Positions 25,822-39,430 of a stretch of DNA of 64,000 nt are shown here, piece after piece. Under the pieces are notes generated by a model. The model was given only the letters and a program-made list of their open reading frames with translations, made no database searches and was not told the DNA's origin. Source of the DNA: Orientallactaga sibirica. Lineage: Eukaryota; Chordata; Mammalia; Rodentia; Dipodidae. The translations under genes and the position numbers were made by a program. Position 1 is the first letter of the stretch. Each line of letters starts with the position of its first letter. The DNA is taken from positions 95,546 through 159,545 of the forward strand of contig JAEOAD010000988.1 of the NCBI GenBank assembly GCA_036365145.1. The letters run 5' to 3'.

Positions 25822-27239
25822 GTTTGTTTATTTATTTATTTTGGTTTTTGCTTTATTGTATTTTATTTATTTTTTTTAATTATTGTGTTTTATTGACTAT
25901 TATACTTACATACAAAAAAACCACGTGATATTTCCCTCCCATCTTCCCATTCCACTTTAGAACTCCAGTCTCCACCATATCCCCTCCTTCTCTCCATTAG
26001 TCTCTCTTTTAATTTGATGACATCATCTTTTCTTCTATTTTGAGGGCCTTGCCAAGTATTGCTGGGCACTGCAAGGTCATGGATATTGAGGCCAATTTCT
26101 GTCTGGGCAGTTGTATTGTAAGAGGTCATACCCTTCCTTTGGTCTTCCATTCTAACTGCTTCCTCTTCTGCAATGGTCCCTGAGCCTTGGAGAGTGTGAC
26201 AGAGGTGTTTCAGCGCTGGGCACTCCTCCATCCCTTCTTCTCAGCACTATGTTGCCTTTTGGGTCATCCCAGTGGCCATTGCCATCTGAAAAGAGAAGCT
26301 TCTCTAACCAGAAGTGAGAGGTAACCTAGGCTCAGAAAGCCAAACATCACATGTTCTCTCTCATATGTGGATCCTAGCTACCAATGTATAGACTTGTGTG
26401 TGAACTGGAACCAAAAATAGGTACCAGACACCAGTAAGCTGGTAAAAGGCTATAAGGGAGGGAGGAAAGGGAAGGACTTAAGTGTATGGTAATGCACATA
26501 TGTAAGTAGAAGAAATGATTACAGGGAGGGGAATGGCCTAAGTGAGGCCATGGGAAGAGAATGCATAAAAGAAGGGCAGGGGGAGGGTCACTCTAAACTC
26601 AAGATATTGTGAATAAGACATATGTAAAATTACTTTTTTGAATAAAGGCACGTCTAGAAGCTGTAGACTGTTACTAGAAAATTTTCAGTGCCTGGGATGG
26701 GATACCTTCCAGTGACTTGTTGGCCAAGGAGGTCACGGTAGCCTCCAATACATTAAAGGCTTTTGCCAAAGCCTTTGGTTTCCCTTGAGAAACTGATAGT
26801 AAGACCCTATTGCTGAAGACATCTCTTGCCTGAGAGGCAAGGTCACTGAGAAAGCAAGCTGGTGCGGAGCAGAAACCCTTCTCCCTGTAGACCAGCCAAC
26901 TGAAAGCTGGAAAAAGCTGCACTGCACACAGAGTATGGGAGACAGAAGCCATCAACAGTGAAAACAGTGGACACTGAATATTCAAGCTTGGCCAGACAGG
27001 CCCAATGACTGAACAGGTGCAATAGTGGCATGTCTACTCTTGGGGTAACCAACTGCTCCATAATTGGACTGAAGGCCCTCTCTACGGGAGGGAATACATA
27101 CCTGGTACTGAAAAACCTAAGTAAAAGTCTATGGTAGGTGAGGTCATGAGCCTTAGGGGTATAAGCCTGCTCTTGTCTGACTAAATGTATATATTATTCC
27201 CACCAAGCTGCCCTGAAAGCACTACACTTAATGTTCATA
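25822..27239 (-). mobile_element. LINE-1 insertion with 5' inversion (twin priming)
   Basis: The insertion is flanked by perfect 12-bp duplications 'ttgcctaagttt' at 25810-25821 and 27240-27251. The left part (about 25822-26305) is the LINE 3' end on the minus strand, with its T-rich tail at the left. The right part (about 26306-27239) is the upstream LINE sequence in plus orientation, inverted relative to the left part. In the uninverted copy (6113-7465) the two parts are contiguous with about 17 extra bases, lost here at the junction. It lies in the intron between KRAB-A and the zinc finger exon. Confidence 0.85.
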
Positions 27240-27734
27240 TTGCCTAAGTTTTTACACATCATTTTAGCACATTAAAACTGGATGGTCTTCTCTACAGATG
27301 TTTGGTATCTTTATAAAGATTAGTGCAGATTTCTACAACAATGAAACAGGACATGTTTTTGTTTGGTTTCTAGTACCTCCACTACCACCTTTCTTCATGG
27401 AATATATTTATGATAGGTTTATTTCTTATATGTTTATATGTGAAAGTGTGTTTGAGAGTTGGAAATGTGTGCTACCAAATGCATACTTGCTAGTAATAGT
27501 TCAGGTGTGGGTGTCAGTCATTGCCTTTAACCTTGTTTCACAGTGCCTCCTGTTGTAAGTAACTGTGTATGCCATGATTCTGCCCTGTGAGATTTGAGGA
27601 ATTCTCTCTGTTCTTGTTGGTTCTGGGTATCTGAATTCATGATTATGCAAAAATCAAATTAACCCACTGAGCAATCTCACCAGTCAATGCTGGGTTTCAT
27701 AATGATTATTCATAATGATTATTATTTTATTTTA

Positions 27735-27885
27735 TTTTTGGTTTTCCAAGGTAGGGTCTCACTCGATCCCAGGCTGATCTGGAATTCAGTCTGTATTCTC
27801 AGGGTGGCCTCAAACTCATGGTGATACTCCTACCTCTGCCTCCTGGGTGCTGGGATTAAAGGGGTGCGCCACCACATTGGGCTTA
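27735..27885 (-). repeat. B1 SINE
   Basis: Reverse-complement B1 features: 'ccaaggtagggtctcactc', 'gtgctgggattaaaggggt' and a T-rich left end. Confidence 0.85.
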
Positions 27886-27889
27886 TGAT

Positions 27890-30360
27890 TATTTTATATT
27901 TTTTAACTAATACATATCTAATGATAATAGTAGATGAACACGATTTTCAATCATTATTATTCTGAATGAAGTAGAAAAGGAGAAGGAAAATGGCAAAAAA
28001 GAGGCTGCATGAGAAAGAATGAAAAAAAGCCATATTAGAATATGAAATCAAAACAATAGTAATTAACATAGAGATGAGAAGTGGAAAATACTAATCAGAA
28101 AAGCATCACAATATGAATAAAGTGAAAACAAAGCTATTAATATAAAAATAGTTGATAAATGAAGAGAAAAGAACATATTAGAGAACATCTATATTTTTTC
28201 TACAAGTGGTTGTTGGCAGAAATGATGGTGATTCATCTGTAGACTGGTACAGACATTCTGGGCTTACTGTTCATGGTGGTATATATGAATTGAAGGGTGG
28301 ATCCATAAGCAAGGTTAATGACATGTCTGCAGGTAAATAAAATTGCATTTTCATATAATAAGCCACTAGAAACCCTTGAGATTACTATAACAGGCAAAGC
28401 CCTAAATTTATACCACATACAGGCAAAAATACAATGTCTCTCCATTGTATATCAGACAGTGAGAAACCAGAAACAAGGATATTTAGCTCAATTCAGGGAT
28501 TTAAGTACCCAAGGAAGAATCAACTACATGTAGCAAGGGGAATGATCCTCCTATAAAATTGACCTGTGCTCATAATTTTCAGAGTCATGTTACAACTAAA
28601 TTTGTGATGTTATAATGATTGTATAAAGGTCAAACAAAACAATCAATATAGGCTTAACACTCCCTATACTTTGACCATCAATAAGGAATATGATTGTCTA
28701 TTCACCATGAAGGGTGAGACTGCCAAAACTTCCCTCGTAGGGCTCTCTAATGCAAAACTTGATCAGCAATTCTCCATTGCTATGAGACAGTGTATTTCTT
28801 CTTGTGTCCATCTCTCACACATAAATATTTAATGTGTCCAGACTCCCTGGATTACCCATGTTTTCAGGTTTCAAAAATTTTAAATGGTTGATTTTAAGTG
28901 TGAGTCTGTTGTTACTGATTGAGTGACAGCCATACTGATCTCAACTATAGAATTACCACCTGCAAGAGACACATATTTCTAAAAAACAGTACAGATAACA
29001 CTCTTTTAGCACAAGAGCTCTTTGTACTGTCTGGTAATGCTGCACTTTGGGCTTTACATTTAATTTTCATCTAGAATATAAGACTGGAATATTACTATTT
29101 AATTTTCCTTGCAGTGTCATTCAGACTTTCTTTCTTCAAAGGCCTAAATGCTCTTTTTTAAATCCCTGACACACTTCCTATAAGCACCAATATAATATAC
29201 TTTTTCACCTTCACACTTCTCATGCACATTGTACAGAAGTATTCTAATTCCTTAACATGGAAGATCATGCTCTCTTTCCTCAGTTCTTTCTAACGTTCAC
29301 ATGCAATTGTAAAATAATTGTGTTAATACTTTCTTTATGTGGATTTTGTAACAAAACCTCCATTATAGAATTGTATACTTGAATTAATATTTTTAATTCC
29401 TGAAGGAGTTTCTTCTAAAGATTTTGTCACAACAGTGGAAGTGACTAGTGACACTTATACTGGAATATACACAAAAAGTCAAGGGAGAATTTAGTACAAT
29501 ATCTAACACAATATTTTCCAAGACCACCTATATAGGGAATTAAAGTTTGGAACACATGAGAAAACACTTTTCATTATCAGAAACACAGTAGAGCTTTCTT
29601 CAAGTCACAAAAGGTGTCTGATTCACAGTAATACCATTTATCATGACAATTCCTGATGAGTTCTCATCTCATTGACCTATGTTACACAGTATGCATTACT
29701 TGCCTGGAAGCCCCTGAGTTGAGCCTTCTACTACACTCCATGGTGAGAGTCCATGCTCTAACTTGAAGATCAAATGTGGTTTGGTCATACAGATCCCTGT
29801 AATTAGGAAATAATGTACAAATTGTGTTGGTGTGTTATATTAGCTGGACACTGTAAGATAAAAGATGCATTTCTACAACTGATCTCTATTAGATGAACTG
29901 CAATGATAGCTTTGATAAAATTTATATTCCTGGTGTTCATTAACTGGAATATTTCCTGAAGTAATATTGAAAACGTTTCTCTGAAGTGACCTTAAACAGC
30001 ATGACATATTACAAGATTTTTTTTTGTATTTTTGTTTCACTTTTTTTTCACAAAATGTGGACTCACTGTAGCCGAGGTTAACCATGGACATGATACTGTA
30101 GCCACAGGCTGTCCTCATATTTATGGATGTCCTTCTACCTTAGTCTCAGATGTTCTGGGACAAAAATATTAAAGAATGTTTTTAAAAAAAAAAAAAAAGA
30201 ACATTAAATGAATAGAGCATAAGGGAAGGGCAACATAGTGAAACATGAAAAGCAACAAATGACATTAATGATAAGTGGAACAAAGAGAGAGTGGTCATAA
30301 AAAGAACAAGGAAAAATGTTGTGGGAAAAGAGCTCAATTAAACAAATGAATTTAAAAAAA
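27890..30360. other. Intronic AT-rich stretch, no gene recognised
   Basis: About 2.5 kb of A/T-rich sequence between the zinc finger exon and the KRAB exon. No conserved motif or long frame was seen. I searched it by eye for a KRAB-B or linker exon and found none. Confidence 0.5.
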
Positions 30361-30369
30361 AAAGTAAAA

Positions 30370-30595
30370 CAGGGGTTGGAGGGAATGCCTTAGCATTAAG
30401 GCACTTGCCTGCAAAGCCAAAAGAACTAGATCCAGTTCCCCAGTATCCATACAAGCCATATGACCAAGGTTGTATGTGCATTTGGAGTTTGCAGTGGCTG
30501 ATGCCCTGGTACCCTCATTTTCTCTCTATATCTGCCTCTTCCTCTCTCTCTCTCCCACTCAAATAAATAAGTAAAATATTTAAAAAGTAAAACAG
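30370..30595 (+). repeat. B2-like SINE
   Basis: Head 'gcattaaggcacttgcctgc', then 'gatccagttccccagtatcc', a CT-rich tail and 'aaataaataag'. Confidence 0.8.
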
Positions 30596-30599
30596 AAAA

Positions 30600-31195
30600 G
30601 AGGATTCACAACTAAATTGATAAAGCAGAGCCAAAAATTACATTTTCATTTTAAAATACCTCAAGCACATTAAGAAATCACAAGGAATCTAAGGAAGGAA
30701 TGGCCTCTGGATTTATAAGAATTGCCCTTAATTAAGTGAATGTATATAATAACCATGTTCCAGAGTAAAACAAATGAAATACAAATAATCTGAAAAGGGC
30801 CACTGAGTAAGGCACATGAATGTCCTTAACTACACACACAGTAATAAATTAAAAGAAAAATAGATTTTTTTTCATAAATCAACAAATGCCTATAATGTAA
30901 CAAGTAATATATTTAACAGAGGGCCTCAGTATTACTGACTGGCAACAATGAAATTACTTTCTCAAAAAATCAATGATGTACTTATCCACCACTCATTGAC
31001 AATACACTATTGAAGTATTGGTGATGAAAAATAGCTTAGTGATAGAGTACTGTTCCAGGATGCATTTAAGTCTTAGCTGAAATATATGGTAAGTGCAATG
31101 AACAAAGTCCATACAAATAACAATAGAGACTACAAAATGTCCTTATCTGTAGGTCAAATGGATATACAGAGGAAAAAAGACTCTAAGGAAAAATG
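30600..31195. other. AT-rich intronic stretch, no gene recognised
   Basis: No repeat family or frame of note is visible. Confidence 0.45.
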
Positions 31196-31512
31196 GAGCC
31201 AGGTGTGGTGGCATATTACTTTGCCACAAGCAATTAGGTATCTGAGGCAGGAGAATCACTAAAATTTTGATGACGACCTTGGCTACAGAGTACACTCTAG
31301 GATAACCCAGGATAGAGTGAAATCCAGTCTCCAAAAAAAAATTAAAAATGGTGGTATGGAGCCGGGCATGGTGGTGCACGCCTTTAATCCCAGCATTCGG
31401 GAGACAGAGGTAGGAGGATCACCATGAGTTTGAGGCCACCCTGAGAATACAGAGTGAATTCCAGGTCAGCATGCTAGAGAGTGACCCTATGTCTAAAAAA
31501 AAAAAAAAATGG
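31196..31512 (+). repeat. Two tandem B1 SINEs
   Basis: A diverged B1 (31196-31348, 'agccaggtgtggtggcata') is followed directly by a better preserved B1 (about 31361-31512, 'agccgggcatggtggtgcac') with an A-run. Confidence 0.8.
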
Positions 31513-32480
<968 letters not shown>

Positions 32481-32544
32481 CTATAATGAGATATTTCCCT
32501 TTAACCCAAGACTACAAAAGGGACTAGAAAATTAGACTTGAAGC

Positions 32545-32679
32545 TGGGCATGGTGACACACACCTTTAATCCCAGCACTCAGGAGGCAGAGGTAGGAGGA
32601 TCGCTGTGAGTTCAAGGCCACCCTGAGACTACATAGCAGGTCAGCCTGGGCCAGAGTAAAACCCTACTTCAAAACACCA

Positions 32680-32731
<52 letters not shown>

Positions 32732-32745
32732 AAAAGAAAAAGAAA
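32545..32745 (+). repeat. B1 SINE with (AAAG)n tail
   Basis: The B1 body runs from 'gctgggcatggtgacacac' to 'ggccagagtaaaaccctac'. Its tail has expanded into an AAAG microsatellite (about 32683-32740). Confidence 0.85.
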
Positions 32746-32749
32746 ATTA

Positions 32750-33412
32750 GACTTTACTCTTCTATATGTATCTGGGCAGGGACTTATTCGATAAGCACCA
32801 AGTTTATATGCCATATCATAGAAGAAAAGTCTCAAAATAAATATCATACCTCCATCATGCTGTAATGATTCAAACAAATAAGTTTAGTGTTTTTAATGAA
32901 AAGACAATAGAATGTAAAGACATATATTAGGGCTTGTGTCATAACACTGTGGTATACTGCCTTCCCAGAAGATACAAGGCCATGGGTCCAATTCCTTACA
33001 CTAATATATAATAGAATAGAAACTCTTAATAAAGTTGGGAATTTTGACTCCATATGGAGTCTGATCATCAATGTAGGGATCATAATAAATATGGCAAACT
33101 TGAAAGGATTCTGTGCAAACCATAACCAAATATTAATTCAGAATCAAATATATTATAAACAATGAATTCAATGTGTTTTGGAACCAATCTACAATGTTGC
33201 TAGTCAACTGGACTGCAGCTTATGTTGGAAACCCATGCAACACATTGCAATGTGTATAGTATGCCATGCAACTCCAATTCAATGAACACACACAATCTGA
33301 AACATCTTGGCTCAAATGTATGTTACAAATAGAGCCTAAAAGTGGGATTATTTCACTTCTCTTGAACTCTAATGATTTAATAACAGATAAATGGTATTTA
33401 AAAACTATTCTT
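32750..33412. other. AT-rich stretch upstream of KRAB-A exon, no gene recognised
   Basis: No first exon or repeat was recognised here. Confidence 0.45.
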
Positions 33413-33694
33413 GGGCTGGAGAGATGGCTTAGGGGTTAAGGCGCCTGCCTCCTAAGCCTAAGAACACCAGTTCCAATCTCCAGCGGTTCCAATCACCAGG
33501 TCCCGCGTTTAGCCAGATGCAAAGTGATGCAAGGGTGCAATGCCGCGCTTGACCACAAGGGGGCACACACATCTGTATTTCGTTCACAGCAGCTGAGACA
33601 CTGCTGGCGCGCCCATCTCTGTCTTCCTCCCCCTCTCTGTCTCTGTGTCTCTCTCCAAAAAAATTAATAAAAATAATAATAAAATAAAAATTTT
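33413..33694 (+). repeat. B2-like SINE (long subtype) with CTCF-like motif
   Basis: Same subtype as 10474-10753, including the doubled 'ggttccaatc' block. The flanks 'aaaaactattctt' and 'aaaaactaatctt' are target-site copies with one difference. It carries 'ccacaagggggcac' at 33553-33566, a CTCF-core-like word on the plus strand. Confidence 0.88.
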
Positions 33695-33754
33695 AAAAAC
33701 TAATCTTTGCTAGCTCGTAATATATATGTTAAAATAGAGTTTGAGCAGAAGTAC

Positions 33755-34865
33755 CTTATGGGCATAGATATTGTACTCAGAAGCAAAGCATTGTTACTAG
33801 AAAAATTCTGTGCTGGAGTGTGTTGGTTTCCACTGACTGCTAGCTATAAAGTCCACTGTTGCCATAGACTATGTCAGGCATTGCCAAGACCCTTGGTTAT
33901 CCTTCAGAATCAGATGGTAAGACTCTATTGCTAATGACTCCACATGTGTGAGATGCAGGACACTGGGAAATCAAGCTGCAGCAACGCTTGAAGCCTCCAC
34001 CCAGTTAGCTATAAGTCAATATACTGGAAAGAGCTGTGTAACCTGTTGCCAGAGAAAAGTAATCAATGATTTTACTCTGTGGTGAACCATGCAAGTTTTA
34101 TTGATGGTCAACCAGTTCAAATGTATTCACTGATACAACAGTGCTATGCCTATTATGGGGGAAACCAATGTCTCTCTGATTAGACCTGAGGTCTACTCTA
34201 TAAGAGGGAATTTCTCCCTGGTGCTGAATACTTAATCAAAAGCACATAACTGGGGAGTTGTTGCTTTTGGTTTCACATTGATTGCATAACACAGCTCACC
34301 AAGAGAAGCTTGTGAGGAAAAGGGGTTTATTTTGGCTTATAAACCTGAGGGGAAACTCCAAGATAGCAGGGGAAGATGATGTAATCAGCAGAGGGTGGAC
34401 ATCACCTCCCTGATGACATCAGATGCAAAACAATAACAGGCGAGTCATCCAAGCACTGACAAGGGAAAGGTGGCTATAACAATACAGTGCTTCCAGGAGG
34501 CTTCAATTGTCAAATTGCCACCAGCAGGGGACAAAAACACCCAGAACACCTAAATTTATGGGAGACACTTGAATCAAACCACCATAGCAGGTCATATTAG
34601 GGGAGAACTACTCCTCTTGTATTGTTAATTTGATATATTATTCCCACCAAACTGCCTTCTAAATATGTTCATGCCCATATATTACTGGTTTTCTCATTTG
34701 GGGTAGAGAAGCCTACTTTTTCATATGGCAGTTACGATTGGGTTGATGCAAAGCAAACCAAATTGCTGAGAATTGACAGAATGTTCAGTACTAAATGAGA
34801 CATCGCTATCACATACCCCAAGGTTCAGGAACCATTGTGGAAATGGTAGATGAAGAATTGTGAGA
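33755..34865 (+). mobile_element. LINE 3' UTR relic, interrupted by a MaLR LTR
   Basis: 'ggtaagactctattgctaa', '...agagggaatttctccctgg' and '...tattattcccaccaaactgc' follow the order seen in the LINE at 26800-27230. A MaLR-type LTR splits it at about 34262-34602. It is diverged and lacks coding parts. Confidence 0.6.
34262..34602 (-). mobile_element. MaLR-type solo LTR
   Basis: The minus strand begins 'tatggtggtttgattcaag' and continues 'gtgtctcccataaatttag', typical of MaLR LTR starts. A related LTR is at 49745-50085. Ends are approximate. Confidence 0.65.
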
Positions 34866-34990
34866 ACTGGACATGGTGGTACAGGCCTTAAATCCAAACA
34901 TTAGGGAGGCAAATGTCGGAGGATCACCATAAGTTTTAGGGCATGTTGAGACTAAATAGTCAATTCCAGCCAGCTTGGAATAGAGTGAAA
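34866..34990 (+). repeat. Degraded B1 SINE
   Basis: 'ggacatggtggtacaggcc', 'ttagggaggcaaatg' and '...ggaatagagtgaaacc' match a diverged B1. Confidence 0.65.
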
Positions 34991-34999
34991 CCATAAAGA

Positions 35000-35424
35000 A
35001 TTGTAAATGACAAAATTCTAGACAAAAATTGCCTTTGACATTAAACACCTCACAGTTGCTGATGCTATCTACACAAAACTTGCACAATAAGAGGTAAATA
35101 AATGAAATTAAAATAGAAGAGATACTAATTGAAAAGAAGAAGGGAATCAATGTAGATTGGATTTTGGTGGAAGAAAATAGAGGTTGGTGGGAGAGGATTT
35201 TCATCATGGTACACTGGGTATATTTAGGACAGTTACAAATACAGAAGATTTTAAAGGGCAGTATTTTTCCCATTACTACTCAGCCTTTAAATATCAAATT
35301 GTTATATAGTTCAATAGTGTGGTTAGACAATGAAACTCATCTACTAGTGTACAAGAGTGTGTCTTCTTTCATAAATGGGAACTCAGATAACTCCAGGAAT
35401 ACACAGTAGGAAAACTTTTGCCCC
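35000..35424. other. Unassigned stretch
   Basis: A minus-strand frame (35273-34809) overlaps the B1 and LINE relic and has no recognisable motif. No gene is supported. Confidence 0.4.
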
Positions 35425-35645
35425 ATCCTTTAACCAACCCTCCCAATAAACTCTTGCCAAATGTTTTAATTGGGCAATCTGCATTATTAAATCTAGAATC
35501 TCTGAACAATTAGCCTGCTTTGATTAACACCAATCTACTTACTTATATTCCTTCCAACATCATACCACACCCTGAAAATACACCCCTGCACATATACCAC
35601 ATATTTCTTCTTGTATGAGTTACAACATGCATGATGTTCATTAGG
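35425..35645 (-). pseudogene. ERVL gag fragment, second copy
   Basis: The stretch aligns with part of the ERVL gag at 17270-17460. Shared landmarks are 'caataaactcttg', 'ttaaatctagaatctctg', 'cttatattccttcc' and the 'catat...ctt' run at the end. It is more diverged than the provirus and has no LTR next to it. It lies immediately beside the truncated 3' side of the CCSER2 pseudogene. Confidence 0.7.
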
Positions 35646-35784
35646 AGAATGTTTTGTAAATTCACATGGGTTGTATTAGGAAACATGGAAAATAAAATGA
35701 CTGGATACTAGCAGAAAGTTAATAAATACAAGTATTTCAATATTGATTTAATTTAAAATGCATGTTGGGACACTTCCATTCATC

Positions 35785-37057
35785 TATCCATTCTATCCAT
35801 TCATCAGTTTTAGTGAATGCATTTTCATTTTTCTTAGGAGAATCATATATATCCTTTGAAGGTATGGTTCCTTGCTTTACTTCTTTGAGAGAAATTTCCT
35901 CTGGAGTTATTCTAGTTCTATTGGAGTCTTCCATATCTATGAAATCATCACTAAGTCTTCACTTAAATTATCCTTTTCAGGAGATGGAAATGATGACAAG
36001 GAGATTTCATCCACATCATCATTCAGGTATTGAATTTTATCATCAGGCTTCATGGTCTGATCATTGTTTCTTCTATAGCTTTCATTTTCAATCAGTTCTT
36101 GGTCCTTACTAGTGGTACTACTCTGTCAATGTGTCAGCCTCTTCCTCCACACATGTGTCAGCAGGTGAATTTTTATTATCACCAACTGTCATAGCTCCAG
36201 GAAATGGAGGTTGGCTAGATTTTAGTAGAGTGGGATAGACGATCCTATAACACAAAGTGGAAGTTACACCTGGGCCATTTGTAAAGCCAATTTCTTTCCA
36301 CCAGAAACATAAGGTCTATTAAATCCATACCCCAAATGCTAGTTCCCATTGAGCACTTCACACTGCCAGGAATTTTGTGTCAGCATACTAGACTGGAGAG
36401 GCACTTGAATTGGGCAGCTGTTGGCTTGGGTTCAGCTGGGTAAGATCTACAGCTCTGTTGAAGGAATGTGATCTGGTGATAGATGAAGGAGGGAGGAATG
36501 AATTCTGAATGGAATGTGTGAAATTCTCTGACCTTACCATTTTTTCACAAGTAATCAATTTAATATTGTCTGGGGACTGTGCCAGGCTCACTCTGGAGCT
36601 GCTTTGGGTGGTACAGGAGCTTCCTTGGGGCGTTTGCATGCTGCCAGTTGACTGGTACCTATAAAATGTGTTCAACTGCGATTTGGAAGCATTGACTGAA
36701 GTATATGAAGTCCTGCCCAGCAATGTGCCTATTGTGAATTTACCCAGATTGGATGGCCCAGGAAAAGGCTTGTGGTTTAAGTCCTCTGTAGATGACACAA
36801 ACATCACACATGGTTTTGCCAGCTTTGATGTGAATAAAGAAACACCTTTCACACCTCCTTTTATCCCATTTTTATCAAACAATCCTTGAGGAGGAGCATG
36901 TTTGTCAGGGTCAGTTAATTTCTCATGTGAACTTTGAGGATTGTTGAGTTCTTCAGTATTTTGTGTACCAAGCTGGTATTTATTTGCTTTTCTCCAAGTA
37001 AATGAATAGGCCAGTGAATAATCAGAGCCATTATTTCTTTGTTTTTTGGGGGGAGAC

Positions 37058-37107
<50 letters not shown>

Positions 37108-37470
37108 AGGGAGACAGATAGAGAATGGGCATGCCAGCAGCCTCTCAGCTCCTGTGAATGAACTCCAGATGCGGGTGCCCCCTTGTGGGCAAGTGCAGCA
37201 TTACACCCTTGTGTCACTTTGCATCTGACTAAACATGGGACCTGGTGATTGCAACCAGCATTCTTAGGCTTAGCAGGCAAGCACCTAAAATGCTAAGCCA
37301 TCTCTCTTGCCCCAGAGCCAATGTTTCTTACATAGCCTTTGGCATTACTACTTTGGCAGAGTAACAGCTGTCCCATTTGGCTTTGGCTGCAGTGTACTTC
37401 TTTCTGATTTATCTCCATACTTTGGCAACTTGGAACCCAAAAGTGTTTTGATTTGTGTTTTTTCTTCCAT
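35785..37470 (-). pseudogene. Ccser2: CCSER2 (coiled-coil serine-rich protein 2) pseudogene
   Basis: Minus-strand translation follows CCSER2 from its start codon (37468-37470, MEEKTQIKT) through GSKLPKYG, MFDKNGIKGG, SLFTSKLAKP, SITRSHSFNRAVDLT and IEDSNRTRITPEE to KTDEWI, where similarity ends. Longest open pieces are 36882-36388 and 35934-35737; between and around them are stops and frame changes. A B2-like SINE (37045-37312) splits the 5' part. No introns were seen in the covered region, which could mean a retrocopy or a copy of one large exon. CCSER2 is a microtubule-associated protein; this copy cannot make it. Identity is from memory of the family. Confidence 0.8.
37045..37312 (-). repeat. 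B2-like SINE inserted in CCSER2 pseudogene, with CTCF-like motif
   Basis: A GA-rich tail at the left and the head '...gctaagccatctctcttgc' at the right show minus orientation. The flanks 'cagagccattatttctt' and 'cagagccaatgtttctt' are target-site copies with two differences. The minus strand carries 'ccacaagggggcac' (37175-37188). Confidence 0.88.
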
Positions 37471-38956
37471 AAGCTGCTATAGGGTGCATTTATTCTTAAA
37501 ATCTGACAGAATCTTGGTGAGGTTGCCATTGCCTCCTGGGCTGTGGGTGTGGCTGTACTGTGCCCAGTGGTGAGAGAGGATGTAAAAAAAGTATGGCCAG
37601 GGGATCTAGGATGTTAGGGGGACAGGGAGGGAACCACCTGGCTGTCACATCCCCAGCCACTGCTGATGGTCGCCTGGTCCCAAGCAGCCAGCAGCATCAT
37701 GGATTGTACAAGGCCTGAGGGAGCACCCAACTTCTCAGCCAATGTACTCCCTCTCCCTCACTCATGCCCGTTCACCCTGGAAAATATAAATTTAAGAATA
37801 TCTTGAAAGGTTGAATTCACAATATGTTTGCTTTTCTGTGTTTCTTAGATTTTCCTTTCTATTGGTATATGTTTGAATGACTGTTAAATGAAAAATAGAT
37901 TTGTAAAGAAAAATTGAATTGTATTTCCGTAAACGGTATTTCAAAGGCAGTGTGCTTATGTAATACTTTACAGAAGGCAGCTGGGAGAACCCCACCCAAA
38001 TGGCCATGCACAGGAATCCAGTTATGCTCTAAGTCACTTGCCAAATAGTTCAGTAAATTTAACTTATGTTCTCCCAAATCATGTTACCTTTAGGCTAGTC
38101 ACCAATGCATGATTTGGCTTAAATTAATATTTTAGGCAGACAATTTTATAAAGTCAATTTTTGAATAGCTAACTGAAAAATGTATCAAATTCATGGCCAA
38201 AAAGTCAGTCAAATTTCTAGGGATTCCTTTAAAAAATGCAGAAGGCAAACGGTTTCTTCTCCTTGTTATAAGAGAACAAATGTCTAAGGTACTTCAGTAG
38301 AAACTTCCAAAGTGGTGTTTGCTACCATTTTGATGCCATCTTCCCTCAGCTCTCAGTCCCTTCAGGTAAGTGTGCCATTCAGTGGTACAAGCCTTCCTTA
38401 GGGTCGCTCACAGGTGAAGAAGCCTAGCATTTCTGCCACAGAAGGGACCAGGTTCAGAAAGGCCTGCAGTCAGGTACTGCTTGTATAGAGGCAATCACAC
38501 CTATCAGTGAAGGAAGCACTTCTTTGTTCATGAAAGTGAGCCAGTCAGCTGCAGCTCTATGTGGAACACGTGTTTTCTCACTTTAAAAAAGACAGGAAAT
38601 TGATTACATTGCACATCGGATGCTATCACAATCTGTTTCCTAAAGGAACGTGTGCTAATGAGTTAGTAGAGTTTTGGTTGACTTGCACTTGGTATAGATC
38701 TTAGGAAATAGTTTTTTACAGATTGGGTTTAACCTTAGGGAAATGTTTTACATTTTTAATTTATTTTAACCCTCTAATCTGAGGGAAATGTTTTGTTTAT
38801 TATGTAGACATGTTGACAGCAGTACTTTTATTTATTCTGCTTTTGTTCCCCACTAGTGCAGAAATGTCCATCAGTTTAGCTTCTCTGTACCTTTATATCA
38901 TAATCTTAATATGAAACAGTCTCTTCACTCCTACCCCATGTTTGTGCATGTTTGAT
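37471..38956. other. Unassigned stretch upstream of the CCSER2 pseudogene
   Basis: 37560-37780 is GC-richer and 37790-38950 is AT-rich and 3'-UTR-like in composition. I recognise no gene. Short frames here have no motif. Confidence 0.45.
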
Positions 38957-38957
38957 G

Positions 38958-39008
<51 letters not shown>
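38957..39008 (+). repeat. (GT)n microsatellite
   Basis: An uninterrupted GT run of about 26 units stands directly before a minus-strand B1 relic. Confidence 0.95.
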
Positions 39009-39011
<3 letters not shown>

Positions 39012-39140
39012 GGGAGAGGGTTACATGTAGCCCAGGCTGATGAAACTTGCTGTGTAGCCAAAGATGACCTTAAACTTCAGATCTTTCTGCCTCTCCCTCC
39101 TGAGTGCTAGATTGCAGTTGTGTGCCACCATATCTGGATT
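39009..39140 (-). repeat. Degraded B1 SINE
   Basis: 'tagcccaggctgatg' and 'cctgagtgctagattgc' mark a reverse-complement B1. Confidence 0.7.
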
Positions 39141-39277
39141 TTATGGTGCTGGAGCTACATCCCCAGCCCTTATCAATATAATTCTGAAACATAATAGATT
39201 AGGAAAGGAAAAATTTAGTATGATTACACACATAATACAAAGTGTTGCTTGCAGTTTTCTTTAAAAGATGTAGGAAA

Positions 39278-39430
39278 GCCAGGTGTGGTGGCTCAAAACT
39301 TTAATCCCAGCGCTTGGGAGGCAGAGATAGGTGGACTGCCATGAGTTTGAGGCCACCCTGAGACTACATAGTGAATTCCAGATCAGCCTGAGCTAGAATG
39401 AGACACTATCTTGAAAAAACAAACAAAAAA
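39278..39430 (+). repeat. B1 SINE
   Basis: 'agccaggtgtggtggctca' through 'gagctagaatgagacactat', then an A-rich tail. Confidence 0.85.

Noticed and set aside
36668..36889. 73-codon plus frame
   Set aside because: It lies antisense to the CCSER2 pseudogene, whose identity is clear on the other strand.
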